Source: Crossaster papposus | Lineage: Eukaryota; Echinodermata; Asteroidea; Velatida; Solasteridae | Length of the DNA: 64,000 nt | Assembly: GCA_037893245.1 (NCBI GenBank) | Contig: JBAIAA010000891.1 | Coordinates: 62,001-126,000 of the forward strand | Reading direction: 5' to 3' | Shown: one piece after another, positions 61,825-64,000 of the stretch | How positions within the stretch are numbered: position 1 is the stretch's first letter | Layout of the letters: each line of letters begins with the position of its first letter | The notes under the pieces: model-generated | What the model was told of the DNA's origin: nothing | Database searches by the model: none | Seen by the model: only the letters and a program-made list of their open reading frames with translations | Position numbers and translations under genes: made by a program

Positions 61825-62802
61825 GAATTCAATGCGAATTCAATGCGAATTCAATGCGAATTCAATGCGAATTCAATGCGAATTCAATGCGAATTCAATG
61901 CGAATTCAATGCGAATTCAATGCGAATTCAATGCGAATTCAATGCGAATTCAATGCGAATTCAATGCGAATTCAATGCGAATTCAATGCGAATTCAATGC
62001 GAATTCAATGCGAATTCAATGCGAATTCAATGCGAAGTCAATGCGAAGTCAATGCGAATTCAATGCGAATTCAATGCGAATTCAATGCGAATTCAATGCG
62101 AAGTCAATGCGAAGTCAACGCGAAGTCAATGCGAAGTCAATGCGAAGTCAATGCGAAGTCAATGCGAAGTCAATGCGAAGTCAATGCGAAGTCAATGCGA
62201 AGTCAATGCGAAGTCAATGCGAAGTCAATGCGAAGTCAATGCGAAGTCAATGCGAAGTCAATGCGAAGTCAATGCGAAGTCAATGCGAAGTCAATGCGAA
62301 GTCAATGCGAAGTCAATGCGAAGTCAATGCGAAGTCAATGCGAAGTCAATGCGAAGTCAATGCGAAGTCAATGCGAAGTCAATGCGAAGTCAATGCGAAG
62401 TCAATGCGAAGTCAATGCGAAGTCAATGCGAATTCAATGCGAATTCAATGCGAATTCAATGCGAATTCAATGCGAATTCAATGCGAATTCAATGCGAATT
62501 CAATGCGAATTCAATGCGAATTCAATGCGAATTCAATGCGAATTCAATGCGAATTCAATGCGAATTCAATGCGAATTCAATGCGAATTCAATGCGAATTC
62601 ATTGCGAATTCAATGCGAATTCAATGCGAATTCAATGCGAATTCAATGCGAATTCAATGCGAATTCAATGCGAATTCAATGCGAATTCAATGCGAATTCA
62701 ATGCGAATTCAATGCGAATTCAATGCGAATTCAATGCGAATTCAATGCGAATTCAATGCGAATTCAATGCGAATTCAATGCGAATTCAATGCGAATTCAA
62801 TG
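61825..62802 (+). repeat. 11-bp array 2, GAATTCAATGC, about 89 units
   Basis: About 89 units with the same plan as array 1: GAATTC units at both ends and a GAAGTC-rich interior (about 62034-62424). Single variants are GTCAACGC near 62115 and TTCATTGC near 62598. Confidence 0.97.
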
Positions 62803-63190
62803 AATTAATCTTTGACGTATTCTTTGACGCATTTTTAGATGTGGGAAGTCGCCTGCGGGAAATTGCCCCGCGGAAAATGCCACAAGGGAAATTGCCCCAC
62901 GGTAAATCCCCCCACGGGAAATCCCCCCCACGGTAAATTCCTCCCGGGGAAATCCCCTGCCGAATTCAAGGAATTATGCAAATTCAATGCGAATTCAATG
63001 AATTATTCGTTGACGCATTCAATGCGAATTCAATGCGAATTCAATGCCAATTCAATGCGAATTCAATGCGAATTCAATGATTTAACTTATTCTTTGACGC
63101 ATTTTTTGATGTGGGAAGTCCCCCGCGGAAAATCCCCCCGCGGGAAATTTGATGATTTGATGATTTGATGATTTGATGATTCGATGATTC
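62803..63190. repeat. Conserved inter-array linker, copy 3 (388 bp)
   Basis: Closest to linker copy 2 in its first half (GTCGCCTGCGGG) and to copy 1 in its GATGATTT/GATGATTC lead-in (three plus two units). Differences from copy 2 are a few point changes such as CACAAGGG for CCGAAGGG. Confidence 0.9.
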
Positions 63191-63770
63191 GATGATGTCC
63201 GATGATGTCCGATGATGTCCGATGATGTCCGATGATGTCCGATGATGTCCGATGATGTCCGATGATGTCCGATGATGTCCGATGATGTCCGATGATGTCC
63301 GATGATGTCCAATGATGTCCGATGATGTCCGGTGATGTCCGGTGATGTCCGGTGATGTCCGATGATGTCCGATGATGTCCGGTGATGTCCGGTGATGTCC
63401 GGTGATGTCCGGTGATGTCCGGTGATGTCCGGTGATGTCCGATGATGTCCGATGATGTCCGATGATGTCCGATGATGTCCGATGATGCCCGATGATGCCC
63501 GATGATGCCCGATGATGTCCGATGATGTCCGATGATGTCCGATGATGTCCGATGATGTCCGATGATGTCCGATGATGTCCGATGATGTCCGGTGATGTCC
63601 GGTGATGTCCGGTGATGTCCGGTGATGTCCGGTGATGTCCGGTGATGTCCGGTGATGTCCGGTGATGTCCGGTGATGTCCGGTGATGTCCGATGATGTCC
63701 GATGATGTCCGATGATGTCCGATGATGTCCGGTGATGTCCGGTGATGTCCGGTGATGTCCGGTGATGTCC
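63191..63770 (+). repeat. 10-bp array 3, GRTGATGTCC, 58 units
   Basis: Exactly 58 units, with three consecutive GATGATGCCC units at 63481-63510. Runs of GATG and GGTG units alternate as in array 1. Confidence 0.97.
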
Positions 63771-64000
63771 GAATTCAATGCGAATTCAATGCGAATTCAA
63801 TGCGAATTCAATGCGAATTCAATGCGAATTCAATGCGAATTCAATGCGAATTCAATGCGAAGTCAATGCGAAGTCAATGCGAATTCAATGCGAATTCAAT
63901 GCGAATTCAATGCGAATTCAATGCGAAGTCAATGCGAAGTCAATGCGAAGTCAATGCGAAGTCAATGCGAAGTCAATGCGAAGTCAATGCGAAGTCAATG
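63771..64000 (+). repeat. 11-bp array 3, GAATTCAATGC, cut by the window edge
   Basis: At least 20 units, again joined at TCC|GAATTC. GAAGTC units appear early (about 63857), then a short GAATTC stretch, then GAAGTC to the end of the window. This matches the order at the start of the GAAGTC zone in array 2. Confidence 0.95.

Noticed and set aside
58193-63778. Long frames of 225-595 codons over the 10-bp and 11-bp arrays as repetitive proteins
   Set aside because: The repeat units contain no stop in several frames at once, so length carries no information. Unit lengths are not multiples of three and no unique N- or C-terminal domain is present.
1-64000. Telomeric repeat
   Set aside because: TTAGGAG occurs once per monomer but there is no tandem TTAGGG or related telomere run anywhere.

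Overview
The window looks like eukaryotic, heterochromatin-type DNA, most likely from an animal genome. It contains no intact protein-coding gene, no rRNA or tRNA gene that I can recognise, no bacterial operon structure and no CRISPR array. The only protein-level homology I can support is a broken C-terminal fragment of a Penelope-like retroelement (GIY-YIG type). These elements are widespread in aquatic invertebrates and fishes, so an aquatic metazoan is a reasonable guess, but the species cannot be told from this sequence.

Layout. (1) 1-52826: one head-to-tail satellite array of about 265 monomers with a 199-bp period, all in the same orientation. It is interrupted once, at 30177-30376, by a 200-bp foreign insert rich in inverted repeats. 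The array has mosaic higher-order structure: blocks of 3, 4, 6, 9/10, 12 and 16+10 (=26) monomers, and a duplication of about 3 kb displaced by 4.58/4.78 kb. Monomer subtypes at the two ends (1-13 kb and 47.5-52.8 kb) resemble each other more than the centre. Each monomer carries a perfect 15-bp inverted repeat around a 61-nt G-rich loop. (2) 52827-53519: Penelope-like element remnant abutting the satellite, with one in-frame stop and a missing 3' half of the GIY-YIG domain. (3) 53513-54945: diverged local tandem repeats of about 0.5 kb fused to the retroelement fragment, plus a probable LINE/SINE-type 3' tail. (4) 54946-56170: AT-rich DNA in which I see nothing. (5) 56171-57126: a degenerate GAATTCTT/GCATTCTT-like simple-sequence zone. 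(6) 57127-64000 (continuing past the window): a composite minisatellite system with 8-, 9-, 10-, 11- and 16-bp units. It includes three 10-bp arrays (107, 56 and 58 units), each fused directly to an 11-bp array (about 138, 89 and at least 21 units), with conserved linkers of about 0.4 kb between modules.

Almost all long open frames here are by-products of repeats. In the 199-bp satellite the minus strand happens to be open for 113 codons per monomer. The 10-bp and 11-bp arrays lack stops in several frames and yield meaningless repetitive 'proteins' of up to about 595 residues. The interest of the window is structural: satellite organisation, dyad and G-rich motifs, homogenisation domains, and what looks like a gradient from degenerate sequence to young homogeneous minisatellite arrays.
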